Shown piece after piece: positions 1-7,378 of a stretch of DNA of 64,000 nt (position 1 is its first letter; each line of letters starts with the position of its first letter). The notes under the pieces are model-generated. The model was not told the origin of the DNA, did no database searches, and was given only the letters and a program-made list of their open reading frames with translations. Source of the DNA: Anaerolinea thermolimosa (lineage in GTDB: Bacteria; Chloroflexota; Anaerolineae; Anaerolineales; Anaerolineaceae). The translations under genes and the position numbers were made by a program. The stretch is from the NCBI RefSeq assembly GCF_001050195.2, contig NZ_DF967965.1, forward strand, positions 975,186 to 1,039,185. The letters run 5' to 3'.

Positions 1-273
1 CTGTATCATCGGGAGCAATCCGGGAATCAACCAGCCGCTCCAGCCTTGAACCAGGTCCATGAGCAGGTGAGGATATTGGGAATACCAGCCGGAGCTCTCG
101 AGCGAATCGAGGTAAGGTTGGGGTTGAAAAAGGATCTGCTCAGCAGGTAAAGTTGCCGCCGCCGGGATGAGAGAAAACATCAGCAACAGGGCCGAAATAG
201 AACGCAAGGCGCGCCGTACCCATGGAACAGGGGTTAAGGTTAAAGTAGAGGAAGAATTTTTAGCAGGGTTCAT
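1..273 (-). CDS. Exported protein of unknown function, 5' part only
   Basis: An uninterrupted reading frame runs leftward from the ATG at 271-273 to the window edge (91 codons). Residues 1-25 are polar and basic (two Arg-Arg-type clusters). A hydrophobic stretch follows (SALLLMFSLIPAAATLPAEQ) that looks like a signal peptide or signal anchor with a possible Ala-x-Ala cleavage site. The remainder is rich in Trp, Tyr, Leu and Pro and matches nothing I recognise. A TATTAT -10 box on the minus strand (283-288) sits 9 nt before the start, so the transcript may be leaderless. The C-terminus and therefore the family are outside the window. Confidence 0.6.
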   Translation of the reverse strand, partial: MNPAKNSSSTLTLTPVPWVRRALRSISALLLMFSLIPAAATLPAEQILFQPQPYLDSLESSGWYSQYPHLLMDLVQGWSGWLIPGLLPMIQ

Positions 274-281
274 TCCATGGT

Positions 282-287
282 TATAAT
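282..287 (+). promoter_or_regulatory. -10 box (TATAAT) of the phhB operon
   Basis: A perfect TATAAT lies 53 nt upstream of the ATG at 341. It overlaps the minus-strand TATTAT (283-288) of the divergent exported-protein gene, so both directions share one -10 region. No convincing -35 is seen. Confidence 0.45.
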
Positions 288-340
288 AACACATCGAAGA
301 AGTGTTTCCTGAAAGTTTCCCGGCGGCTGGAGGGAAGTGA

Positions 341-688
341 ATGCAAGATTTACACTTGATGAAGTGTGTTCCTTGCCATGGGCAGATACCGCCCCTCACG
401 ATGGATGAAATAAACCCTTTGCTTCCTCAGGTCAGGGCATGGAATCTTGTTGAAGAAAGGGGCGAGCTCCGTTTGCAAAGACGCGTAAAAACACCGGGAT
501 TTATGGGTGCAATCAAGCTGGCGAATCAGATTGCCGAAATAGCAGAGATGAACGATCACCATCCCACCTTGCTGATTGAATATGGTTGGCTAACTATCAC
601 CTGGTGGACGTATGGAATTGGTGGATTACACAAAAATGACTTCATTATGGCGGCCAAAACGGACCGGCTCATTGAAGACTTGAGGTAA
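341..688 (+). CDS. phhB: Pterin-4a-carbinolamine dehydratase
   Basis: The 115-residue product has the PCD/DCoH layout. An N-terminal CVPC..IPPLT segment, as in many bacterial homologues, is followed by the one-domain alpha-beta fold with the active-site region NDHHPTLLIEYGWLTITWWT and a C-terminal helix (NDFIMAAKTDRLIEDL). The enzyme dehydrates 4a-hydroxy-tetrahydropterin to the quinonoid dihydropterin and recycles the pterin cofactor of aromatic amino acid hydroxylases. Genomes lacking a hydroxylase can use PCD in molybdopterin-linked roles. The start at 341 is supported by GGAGG at 329-333, 7 nt upstream. It is the first gene of an apparent operon with the ECF sigma factor, 3 nt downstream. 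Confidence 0.9.
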   Translation: MQDLHLMKCVPCHGQIPPLTMDEINPLLPQVRAWNLVEERGELRLQRRVKTPGFMGAIKLANQIAEIAEMNDHHPTLLIEYGWLTITWWTYGIGGLHKNDFIMAAKTDRLIEDLR

Positions 689-691
689 ACG

Positions 692-1306
692 TTGGCGAAA
701 CCTGACGTGTATGATGGGGTTAACCCTGATGAAGAGCCATCTTCCCCTGATCTTGAAGCTCTTCCCGAAGATCAAATCATCGAAAGGGCTTCAGCAGGCG
801 ATACCGAGGCGTTCACACTGTTGTATGAACGCTACGTCAATCGGATTTACAATTATATATATTACCGCACAGGCAACCCTACCGAAGCTGAGGATCTGAC
901 GTCACGGGTATTTCATCGGGCGCTCAACCACATTGCCCATTATCATAACCGTGGTGTGCCTTTTTCGGCTTGGCTTTATCGCATTGCTCACAATCTGGTA
1001 GCTAACTGGCATCGTGATAACAGCCGCCGAAATGAGGTGCCTCTGGAAGATCAACCTTCCCTGGCGACTCGTACAGAGCTCCCGGAACATACTTTGGTGA
1101 CCAACCAGGAATTGGAGAATTTGCTCAAAGTCATCCGCCGGCTCCCGGCAGAACGCCAGCAATTGTTGATCCTGAAGTTTGTTGAGGGGATGTCGAATGC
1201 GGAAATTGCTGCGATCATGATGCGCAGTGAGGGAGCCATTAAAAGCCTGTATCACCGCACTCTCCTCACCTTGCGAGATCAGATCAATGGGCTGGAAGAG
1301 GAGTGA
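692..1306 (+). CDS. ECF-family RNA polymerase sigma factor
   Basis: The 204-residue protein has sigma region 2 at about residues 35-105 (LLYERYVNRIYNYIYYRTG, then AEDLTSRVFHRAL). Region 4 is at about 145-200 (RLPAERQQLLILKFVEGMSN, then a helix-turn-helix with AEIAAIMMRSEGAIKSLYHR). It should direct RNA polymerase to a dedicated promoter set. The start is TTG at 692, placed by the GAGG at 682-685 inside the end of phhB; no in-frame ATG gives a full region 2. There is no classical anti-sigma gene beside it, although the small membrane protein at 2167-2394 in the same operon could play that part. Confidence 0.85.
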   Translation: MAKPDVYDGVNPDEEPSSPDLEALPEDQIIERASAGDTEAFTLLYERYVNRIYNYIYYRTGNPTEAEDLTSRVFHRALNHIAHYHNRGVPFSAWLYRIAHNLVANWHRDNSRRNEVPLEDQPSLATRTELPEHTLVTNQELENLLKVIRRLPAERQQLLILKFVEGMSNAEIAAIMMRSEGAIKSLYHRTLLTLRDQINGLEEE

Positions 1307-1312
1307 AAGACC

Positions 1313-2170
1313 ATGTTGCGGATTGTGACTGACGGGGCAACCGATATGCCCGAGGGGTGGCAGGAAGAGTATCAGATTAACATTCTCCCATTGCGTGTCA
1401 GTTTTGGAGAAAAGATTTATACGCAGGGGGAGAACTTCAGCTTTATGGATTTTTATAATCTGGTGAAGCAGACCCGGATTATTCCTAAAACATCGTTACC
1501 TTCTCCCGGGCAGGTGGTCGATTTTTACCGGAGAATTGCACAAAAAGGGGATACGATCCTTTCCATGCATGTGACAGGAAAACTTTCGGGCACCCTGGCG
1601 ACCATTCAGGCCGCGGCTCAGGAGCTGAAAGAGGAATACCGTATTTTCCCGTTCGATTCGGGGGCCGGGTCAGCTGCTGTTGGTTTTATGTGCCGAGAGG
1701 CCCGTATTCTCGATAGAGCTGGCAAGACTCCGGAACAAATTTTAAAACGTTTGGAGAGAATTCGCACTCGCCTTACGGTGATCTTCACCCTGGATACCCT
1801 GGAGTTTGCGCATTTGAGCGGGAGGATTAACGCGTTTCAGAATGCGCTGTCTTCACTGCTGAAGGTTAAACCGATTGTGATCTTGAAAGACGGACTTTTG
1901 GAAATGGCTGATCGTGTGCGCACACGCCAGAAAGCGCTGGAGCAGGTGCTGGAAACGGTTCGGCAAAGGGTTGGAAATCGCCCGGCTAATATTGCCATTG
2001 TTCACGCGGCTGATCCTCAGGCGGCTCAGCAAATGCTTGAGCGCATTCGCAACTTGCTTAATGTCAAGGAATCCATTATTACGGACCTTTCGATACCGGT
2101 GGCGGCAAACCTTGGCCCCGGTACCATCGGAATTGTAGCTTATCCAGTGGATGAGGAAGAAGAGGAATGA
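1313..2170 (+). CDS. DegV family fatty-acid-binding protein
   Basis: The 285-residue protein begins with the DegV signature LRIVTDGATDMP. It then shows TSLPSPGQV near residue 60 and the SMHVTGKLSGT segment near residue 90, which belongs to the lipid-head-group site of the family. DegV proteins (FakB-type) bind a fatty acid and present it to a kinase for phospholipid synthesis; whether this one partners a FakA kinase cannot be told here. The ATG is preceded by GAGGAG at 1298-1303 inside the sigma gene's end. Its own stop overlaps the next gene by ATGA, so translation is probably coupled. Confidence 0.85.
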   Translation: MLRIVTDGATDMPEGWQEEYQINILPLRVSFGEKIYTQGENFSFMDFYNLVKQTRIIPKTSLPSPGQVVDFYRRIAQKGDTILSMHVTGKLSGTLATIQAAAQELKEEYRIFPFDSGAGSAAVGFMCREARILDRAGKTPEQILKRLERIRTRLTVIFTLDTLEFAHLSGRINAFQNALSSLLKVKPIVILKDGLLEMADRVRTRQKALEQVLETVRQRVGNRPANIAIVHAADPQAAQQMLERIRNLLNVKESIITDLSIPVAANLGPGTIGIVAYPVDEEEEE

Positions 2171-2394
2171 CGCTATCGACCCCGGATCAAATTCAAGGCC
2201 TTGAACAACATCTGAGGCGTTCTCTGCGCCCGGTGAATCCTGACCCTGAATTTATCAATCGTCTGCACGATCGGCTCGTGACCCCCAGACCTGTGGTTGA
2301 ACCGGCAACCCCGGATTCGAAATTGCCCCTGTTCATTGTGCTGGTAATTTCGTCTCTCGTTTTTCTGATCTGGGCTATCCGTCAGATGCGTTGA
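2167..2394 (+). CDS. Small single-pass membrane protein (possible anti-sigma-like partner)
   Basis: This 75-residue protein is the last gene of the phhB-sigma-degV unit and overlaps degV by 4 nt (ATGA). Residues 1-50 are hydrophilic and probably helical, with a LEQHLRRSLRPVNPDPEF segment. Residues 53-70 form one transmembrane helix (LFIVLVISSLVFLIWAI) followed by a short basic tail. No family is recognised. A short cytosolic head plus one helix, in an operon with an ECF sigma factor, would suit a membrane tether or minimal anti-sigma factor, but that is inference from position only. Confidence 0.7.
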   Translation: MTLSTPDQIQGLEQHLRRSLRPVNPDPEFINRLHDRLVTPRPVVEPATPDSKLPLFIVLVISSLVFLIWAIRQMR

Positions 2395-2407
2395 GAAAGG
2401 GCCTGTT

Positions 2408-2653
2408 TCAGGACAACCCAAGTTTTTCTTTCAATTCGCTCGAAGAAGGTTCTACCAGGATCGTCCCATCGGGGAAGACGATGGTTGGAACGCTTCGATA
2501 CCCTTTGTTGACCTGTTCCACGAATTTTCTTCCCTCAGAGTCACTGTCAATATCCACCCACAGGTAGGGGATTTGGTTCTCGTCAAGAATTCGTCGAGCT
2601 CGACGGCTATCTCCGCACCAGGTTGTCCCATAAACAATGATCTCGGTTTCCAT
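2408..2653 (-). CDS. Glutaredoxin-like (NrdH/mycoredoxin-type) protein, monothiol site
   Basis: The 81-residue protein has a thioredoxin fold in glutaredoxin style: a beta-strand EIIVYGTTW, an active site CGDS at about residues 13-16, the cis-Pro segment SVPTIVFPDGT and a C-terminal helix. The second Cys of the usual CxxC is Ser, so it should act as a monothiol reductant or scaffold, not a dithiol oxidoreductase. It lies 18 nt downstream of the small gene at 2672-3004 on the same strand and probably shares its promoter. Confidence 0.8.
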   Translation of the reverse strand: METEIIVYGTTWCGDSRRARRILDENQIPYLWVDIDSDSEGRKFVEQVNKGYRSVPTIVFPDGTILVEPSSSELKEKLGLS

Positions 2654-2671
2654 GGACGTTTTATAATCCTT

Positions 2672-3004
2672 TCAGTATTCTGGGAGAAGTTCTTCGATCA
2701 GGATTTGGGCTTCTTCTAAAAGGTTAAGATGGGCTGGAAGCTGGAAGGTTTCATCAACCCGCAGGGTAAGAGCCCGGGCGGCCTGACGGACACGGGCAGA
2801 CACTGTAGATAATGCGGCTACCTGGCGCAGGGCATCGTATGCGCTTATGGTGATGTTACTTCCCTGAGTGTGGAGGAATATGCGGGCGGCAATGCCAGCG
2901 GCTCTCCGTGCATGGACTCGTGCCCGTCCTTCAAGCCCCTGCTTGTGTGCGGCCCATCCATGCTCCAATTCAAGGTTAATCTGGTTTCTGGTTTCTTGAT
3001 CCAT
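2672..3004 (-). CDS. Hypothetical small helical protein
   Basis: This 110-residue protein has no family I recognise. It is Ala-, Arg- and Leu-rich and probably all helical, with no signal peptide or membrane segment. The stretch HKQGLEGRARVHARRAAGIAA is strongly basic. A minus-strand TAGAAT (3014-3019) lies 9 nt before the ATG (3002-3004), so the mRNA may be leaderless. The neighbouring glutaredoxin-like gene follows directly. A HEPN-like fold was considered, but the RX4-6H motif is not convincing. Confidence 0.65.
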   Translation of the reverse strand: MDQETRNQINLELEHGWAAHKQGLEGRARVHARRAAGIAARIFLHTQGSNITISAYDALRQVAALSTVSARVRQAARALTLRVDETFQLPAHLNLLEEAQILIEELLPEY

Positions 3005-3013
3005 CCCCTGATG

Positions 3014-3028
3014 ATTCTACACTATAAT
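3014..3028. promoter_or_regulatory. Back-to-back divergent -10 boxes
   Basis: TAGAAT on the minus strand (3014-3019) and TATAAT on the plus strand (3023-3028) sit in the 32 bp between the divergent ATGs at 3004 and 3037. They are 9 and 8 nt from their start codons, too close to leave room for a Shine-Dalgarno sequence on either transcript. Confidence 0.5.
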
Positions 3029-3036
3029 TTTCCGTA

Positions 3037-3705
3037 ATGGATTCATATCGGCTAATCCGTTCACGCAGGAAAACGATCGCCATTGAGATTCGCCCGGATG
3101 GGGAGGTGTGGGTTCGCGCTCCCCTGCATGCCAGCAAAGCAGCGATCGAGGCCTTGATAGCCCAAAAAGAGGCCTGGATCACCCAAAATAGAGAAGAAAT
3201 GCGCCAGCTTATGCAGGCGGAATTGCCTCCCCGGTTTGTGGCGGGAGAGAGCTTTCTCTATCTGGGTAAGGAATATACGCTGACATTCTCAAAAAGTCTT
3301 GAATCGGTAAAAATTAGGCATGGGTTCGTCATTCTCCCCGAAAATGACCAATCCCGGGCACGTGATGTGCTGATGGAGTGGTATCTCACCGAAGCACGGC
3401 GGATTTTAATACCGATGGTTGATCGGCTTGGCTTACGTGCAGGGGTGAAACCTGCGCGCATCCGTATTTCCAACGCCCGTAAGCGCTGGGGGTCATATTC
3501 CAGTAGTGGAACGCTCAGTTTGAACTGGCGTCTGGTGATGGTTCCTCCGGCGGCCATGAGTTATGTTATTTTTCATGAGCTGGCCCATATTCTCATTCCC
3601 AACCATTCCCGTGCCTTTTGGAACCTGGTTGCCTTATGGCAGGCGGATTATCGGGTGCAACGTGCCTGGTTGAAGAAGATGGGAAAGAAGATATTTCAAT
3701 TCTGA
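3037..3705 (+). CDS. YgjP-like M48-type metallopeptidase (DUF45)
   Basis: The 222-residue protein carries the zinc-protease motif of the YgjP/WLM group, HELAHILIPNHSRAFW at about residues 178-193, with two metal-binding His of HExxH-type (HELAH) and a third His downstream. The preceding KRWGSYSSSGTLSLNWRLV segment is also typical of the family. These are soluble putative metallopeptidases without an established substrate; in some genomes they accompany restriction systems, but here the neighbours are housekeeping genes. The TATAAT at 3023-3028 is 8 nt before the ATG, so the message is probably leaderless. Confidence 0.85.
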   Translation: MDSYRLIRSRRKTIAIEIRPDGEVWVRAPLHASKAAIEALIAQKEAWITQNREEMRQLMQAELPPRFVAGESFLYLGKEYTLTFSKSLESVKIRHGFVILPENDQSRARDVLMEWYLTEARRILIPMVDRLGLRAGVKPARIRISNARKRWGSYSSSGTLSLNWRLVMVPPAAMSYVIFHELAHILIPNHSRAFWNLVALWQADYRVQRAWLKKMGKKIFQF

Positions 3706-3758
3706 GCGTTCTGGTCTGTGAAGTATCTATTTATACTTGAAATCAGAGAAAACCCGGC

Positions 3759-3764
3759 TATTAT
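3759..3764 (+). promoter_or_regulatory. -10 box (TATTAT), leaderless type
   Basis: TATTAT ends 6 nt before the ATG at 3771, and no Shine-Dalgarno sequence is present. Transcription would start at or next to the start codon. Confidence 0.4.
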
Positions 3765-3770
3765 GGAAGT

Positions 3771-4829
3771 ATGGTGAAGCCGGGTCTGGTGGTGTTGATT
3801 GGCTCAGGCGAGACAGCCTCCGCGGCTGGTCAGGTTTATGAAACGATTGCCGGGAATCTGGGGCAGGGATTTACAGTGGCTGTGCTGGAGACCCCTGCGG
3901 GTTTTGAACTTAATGCTGCCGGTGTTGCTCGAAAAGTAGCCGATTATCTGGCCCTTCGTTTACAGAATTACCGGGCCAATGTCGTATGTATCCCGGCACG
4001 AAAACAGGATGGGCCTTTCAGCACAAATAACCCCGAAATTCTATCTCCCCTTCTTGAAAGTCAACTCATTTTCGCCGGGCCAGGAAGCCCAACCTTTACG
4101 GTAAGGCAATTGCAGGACAGTCTGGCCTGGAGATATATTCTTGCACGGCACCGTCTCGGTGCGGCCCTGGTTTTTGCCAGTGCGGCCAGTATTGCCATTG
4201 GCAAGCTGGCTTTGCCGGTATATGAAATTTATAAAGTAGGAGAAGATCCTCACTGGAAACCCGGACTTGATCTTTTGAGGGTATATGGTCTCTCGCTGGT
4301 GGTTTTTCCCCACTGGAACAATTCGGATGGAGGCGCTGAACTGGACACCAGCCGTTGTTTTATGGGGATGGAACGTTTTAAGCTGCTACAAACGCAACTC
4401 CCTGAAGAAATTGCTATCCTGGGGATTGATGAACATACCGCGGTGATCATGGATTTGAATGAGGGTGTCTGTCACGTTGTGGGAAGGGGTGCGGCCCATG
4501 TTCTTCGCCAGGGAGAAGAATGGACATGGGGGGAGGGCGAATCCTTTCCCCTGGAGGTCATGGGAGACTTCAAAGGGCTGGTGTCTCCAGAGGAGGGAAT
4601 TGGTAAGGAGGTCTGGGAAGAGGCCCTTGCGCGAGAGAGGGAACGGATTGCGGCGGCTTTTTCTAAGAGACCTCTGCCAGATGAGGTTGAAATTCTTGTT
4701 CAAGAACGTGAAAAGGCTCGGAAACAGGGCCAATGGGGAGAGGCGGACCGCATTCGTACCCAGCTCACCCGGCTTGGCTGGGAGGTACGGGATACCCCTT
4801 CAGGCCCCCAGCTGATCCATCGGGGTTAA
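3771..4829 (+). CDS. Peptidase S51/cyanophycinase-like protein fused to a CysRS-type C-terminal domain
   Basis: The 352-residue protein has two parts. Residues 1-240 resemble the S51 (cyanophycinase/dipeptidase E) fold: LVVLIGSGETA at the start, FAGPGSPTFTV, a nucleophile-elbow-like segment VFASAASIAIG and GIDEHTAVIMD near 225. The elbow is ASAAS where GxSAG is usual, so catalysis is doubtful. Residues about 300-352 (VEILVQEREKARKQGQWGEA, DRIRTQLTRLGWEVRDTP) match the small C-terminal domain of cysteinyl-tRNA synthetase. I infer a tRNA- or nucleotide-sensing role for the fused domain; the substrate of the first is unknown. Confidence 0.7.
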   Translation: MVKPGLVVLIGSGETASAAGQVYETIAGNLGQGFTVAVLETPAGFELNAAGVARKVADYLALRLQNYRANVVCIPARKQDGPFSTNNPEILSPLLESQLIFAGPGSPTFTVRQLQDSLAWRYILARHRLGAALVFASAASIAIGKLALPVYEIYKVGEDPHWKPGLDLLRVYGLSLVVFPHWNNSDGGAELDTSRCFMGMERFKLLQTQLPEEIAILGIDEHTAVIMDLNEGVCHVVGRGAAHVLRQGEEWTWGEGESFPLEVMGDFKGLVSPEEGIGKEVWEEALARERERIAAAFSKRPLPDEVEILVQEREKARKQGQWGEADRIRTQLTRLGWEVRDTPSGPQLIHRG

Positions 4830-4836
4830 AAGAAAC

Positions 4837-4868
4837 CAGGCCGTCCAACTTGGGGTTGAGACGGCCTG
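4837..4868 (-). terminator. Hairpin terminator for the Tic20-like gene
   Basis: A 9-bp stem (CAGGCCGTC / GACGGCCTG) is extended by four more pairs after a one-base bulge. On the minus strand it is followed by a T-rich tail (GGTTTCTTTTAA), so it ends the leftward gene at 4920-5249. It also stands at the end of the rightward gene. Confidence 0.7.
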
Positions 4869-4919
4869 ACGCGATTTCACGAAAATCTATGGAACCCCCC
4901 TCATCCCGCTTTTTTGATC

Positions 4920-5249
4920 TTACCAGCCCTGTTGCCGAACGAATTTTGTAATGACCGGGATTTCAAACACCTCACCCCGGTTGGCTTTAATCCCCAGGTA
5001 GATGTTCAGGATCAGCGTCAATACGCTGGTAATGCAACCAATCACGACGAAACTGAGAAGAATGTTGATGATCCATTCTACAATGCCCAGGATTAATGCC
5101 TGCATGTTGTGAGCCTTGATGAAGGGGCGATTTTTCTTATCCTCTAGAAGAAGCACGACAATGGGGATAATGGGTGTAAAGATATATCCAAGCAAAACCC
5201 AAAGACGATCATCGCTGGTTGATTCGATCTGCGGAGCCGGTGATTCCAT
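4920..5249 (-). CDS. DUF4870/Tic20-like small membrane protein
   Basis: The 109-residue protein has a short polar N-terminus (about 18 residues) and three or four hydrophobic segments: LWVLLGYIFTPIIPIVVLLL, AHNMQALILGIVEWIINILL and FVVIGCITSVLTLILNIYLG. Between the first two lies the family feature K(N)RPFIKAHNMQA, in which a conserved His follows a polar loop. DUF4870 proteins are widespread membrane proteins of unknown function. The gene has an AGGAGG-like site just upstream (cctcct at 5256-5261 on the plus strand) and a terminator at 4837-4868. It is a single-gene unit. Confidence 0.75.
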   Translation of the reverse strand: MESPAPQIESTSDDRLWVLLGYIFTPIIPIVVLLLEDKKNRPFIKAHNMQALILGIVEWIINILLSFVVIGCITSVLTLILNIYLGIKANRGEVFEIPVITKFVRQQGW

Positions 5250-5356
5250 AGCAATCCTCCTGAAATGAAAATGGTTATCTGGTGAAGAATAGTTATCATT
5301 TTACTCACTTTTTTAAAATGTACAACTGTAAAATGACCTTAAATTAATCCATGTGT

Positions 5357-5362
5357 TACAAT
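5357..5362 (+). promoter_or_regulatory. Extended -10 (TGTTACAAT) of fmt
   Basis: TACAAT is preceded by TG one base upstream, an extended -10 pattern. It ends 8 nt before the fmt ATG, again leaving no room for a Shine-Dalgarno sequence. Confidence 0.45.
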
Positions 5363-5370
5363 TTTAGCCA

Positions 5371-6285
5371 ATGACACTGCGCATTGTTTTCATGGGATCG
5401 CCTGAATTTGCGTTGCCTGTTCTTCAGAGGCTGGCAGAGGTATATCAGGTGGTTGGGGTGGTCACGCAGCCTGACCGCCCTGCGGGACGTGGAAAACAAC
5501 TCACTCCACCGCCGGTTAAGCTCCTGGCGCAATCGTTGGGAATTCCGGTGATGCAACCAGAAAAACTGCGCCAGCCAGAGGCGTTTCAACAGCTTCTGGA
5601 CTGGGCCCCAGAGGTGATTGTGGTGGCCGCATTTGGCCAGATTTTGCGCCAGAACGTGCTCGATTTGCCTCCGTACGGTTGTATCAATGTTCATGCTTCT
5701 CTGTTGCCCCGGTGGCGCGGAGCGGCACCCATCCAGGCGGCCTTGCTTCACGGTGATGAAGTCACCGGGGTGACGATTATGAAGATGAACGCCGGGGTGG
5801 ATACAGGGCCGATTCTCAGTCAAAGAGAAGTGCCCATTTTGCCTGAAGATAATGCCGCATCACTGTCTTCACGACTCGCAGAGGCCGGGGCATCTTTGCT
5901 TATGGAAACCCTTCCCCGTTATCTTTCAGGTGAAATTCAACCGATTCCTCAGGATGACTCGAAAGCTACCCTGGCGCCCATGCTGAAAAAAGAAGATGGT
6001 CGGTTAGACCTATCGCAGCCGGTGGTTTCTCTTGTGAATCGGGTTCGCGCATTTAATCCCTGGCCGGGTGCATTTATCGAGTGGCAGGGGCAACCCTTAA
6101 AGATCCTCCGCGCGCATGGGGTAACAGATGATCATGCTGTACCCGGAAGGCACTGTGTGATTAATGGATGGCCCGGGCTGGGTGCTGTGGGTGGCTGGTT
6201 GATCCTGGACGAGGTCCAACCGGCCAGCAAAAGACCCATGAGTGGGAAACAATTTTTATCTGGAGCGCGCCACTGGAGCGATTAA
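5371..6285 (+). CDS. fmt: Methionyl-tRNA formyltransferase
   Basis: The 304-residue protein transfers a formyl group from 10-formyl-tetrahydrofolate to initiator Met-tRNA. The N-terminal formyltransferase fold starts MTLRIVFMGSPEFALPVL and has VTQPDRPAGRGKQL. The catalytic residues Asn106, His108 and Asp144 are all present (INVHASLLPRWRGAAP; AGVDTGPIL), numbered as in the E. coli enzyme. The C-terminal OB-like domain (about residues 205-304) is slightly short. The ketopantoate reductase gene follows after 7 nt. fmt is not next to def here. Confidence 0.95.
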   Translation: MTLRIVFMGSPEFALPVLQRLAEVYQVVGVVTQPDRPAGRGKQLTPPPVKLLAQSLGIPVMQPEKLRQPEAFQQLLDWAPEVIVVAAFGQILRQNVLDLPPYGCINVHASLLPRWRGAAPIQAALLHGDEVTGVTIMKMNAGVDTGPILSQREVPILPEDNAASLSSRLAEAGASLLMETLPRYLSGEIQPIPQDDSKATLAPMLKKEDGRLDLSQPVVSLVNRVRAFNPWPGAFIEWQGQPLKILRAHGVTDDHAVPGRHCVINGWPGLGAVGGWLILDEVQPASKRPMSGKQFLSGARHWSD

Positions 6286-6292
6286 GTTTTTT

Positions 6293-7342
6293 ATGACCGA
6301 CTCTTCTCTCCCGCAACTTCGGTTTCTTTGTTTTGGGGCAGGTGCCATTGGAACTTACCTTGGAGGTAGCCTGGTTTTGGCCGGGCATTCGGTGGTTTTT
6401 TTTGAGCGCCCTGAACCTGCTCAATTGTTACGCGAAAAAGGGTTGACCATCTGGCAGGGTGAAAAAGCCAGCCGTGTACCTTCCCCGCAGGTAGTAGATC
6501 ATATCGATGATGTGCTAACGCATGGGCCTTATGATGTAGCCATCCTGGCGGTAAAAGCGTATGATACGTTAGCCCTGGCAGAGAGCCTTCATCCCTATCG
6601 GGTTGCACTCCCGCCGGTGATTTGTTTTCAGAATGGGGTGGAAAACGAGGTGGTGATTGCGGAGCACCTTGGTTCAGACAAGGTGATCGCGGGCACCATT
6701 ACCACTGCTGTAGGGCGCCGGGGGCCGGGAGAAATTGTGGTTGAACGGCTTCGTGGGGTTGGTATCGCAAATGAGCACATCCTGGCGCCGACGCTTGTAG
6801 CGGTCATGGATCGCGCTGGATTGCGGGCGCGTATGTATGATCAGGCGGCGGCAATGAAATGGTCGAAGATGCTCACCAATTTGCTGGGGAATGCGTCATC
6901 AGCGATCTTAGATATGCCCCCTTCTCAGATTTTTGCCCATCCGGGGTTGTTCCGCATGGAAATGCTTATGTTGCAGGAGGCCATACGGGTGATGCAGGCT
7001 CAGGATATACCAGTGATAGATTTACCAGAAACACCCGTGCGGGCACTGGCATGGTCTGCAAACCATCTGCCTCTTTTCCTCAGCCGGCTCCTGTTGGGCA
7101 GGGTACTGGCCAGCGGGCGAGGTGATAAAATGCCATCCTTCCATATTGACTTTCACGCCGGGCGTGGTAAGAGCGAAGTGGATTATCTCAATGGGGCGGT
7201 CGTGCGCTTTGGAAGGCGATTGGGCATTCCAACTCCAGTGAACAGTCTTTTGACCGAAACCCTTCTGGCTCTCACAGCAGGGAAAATACCCCCCGACCGA
7301 TTTGCTCACAAACCTGACCAGCTTCTCAAACTGCTCCCCTGA
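6293..7342 (+). CDS. panE: Ketopantoate reductase (2-dehydropantoate 2-reductase) family
   Basis: The enzyme reduces 2-dehydropantoate to pantoate with NADPH in pantothenate synthesis. The Rossmann motif is near the start (FLCFGAGAIGTYLGGSLVLAG). The catalytic Lys is probably in QAAAMKWSKMLTNLLGNASSA, and the C-terminal domain has FHIDFHAGRGKSEVDYLNG with the family's N-G segment. I chose ATG 6293 (349 residues) over the upstream in-frame ATG at 6242, because 6242 lies inside fmt and would put 17 unrelated residues before the nucleotide-binding strand. ApbA/PanE families include other 2-oxoacid reductases, so the substrate is likely but not proven. Confidence 0.85.
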   Translation: MTDSSLPQLRFLCFGAGAIGTYLGGSLVLAGHSVVFFERPEPAQLLREKGLTIWQGEKASRVPSPQVVDHIDDVLTHGPYDVAILAVKAYDTLALAESLHPYRVALPPVICFQNGVENEVVIAEHLGSDKVIAGTITTAVGRRGPGEIVVERLRGVGIANEHILAPTLVAVMDRAGLRARMYDQAAAMKWSKMLTNLLGNASSAILDMPPSQIFAHPGLFRMEMLMLQEAIRVMQAQDIPVIDLPETPVRALAWSANHLPLFLSRLLLGRVLASGRGDKMPSFHIDFHAGRGKSEVDYLNGAVVRFGRRLGIPTPVNSLLTETLLALTAGKIPPDRFAHKPDQLLKLLP

Positions 7343-7378
7343 AGGCCAGGTTCATGGACACAGGTATTGTCTGTTGAA

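Noticed and set aside
2672..3004. Small helical protein as a HEPN toxin
   Set aside because: No convincing RX4-6H motif and no adjacent nucleotidyltransferase-type partner.
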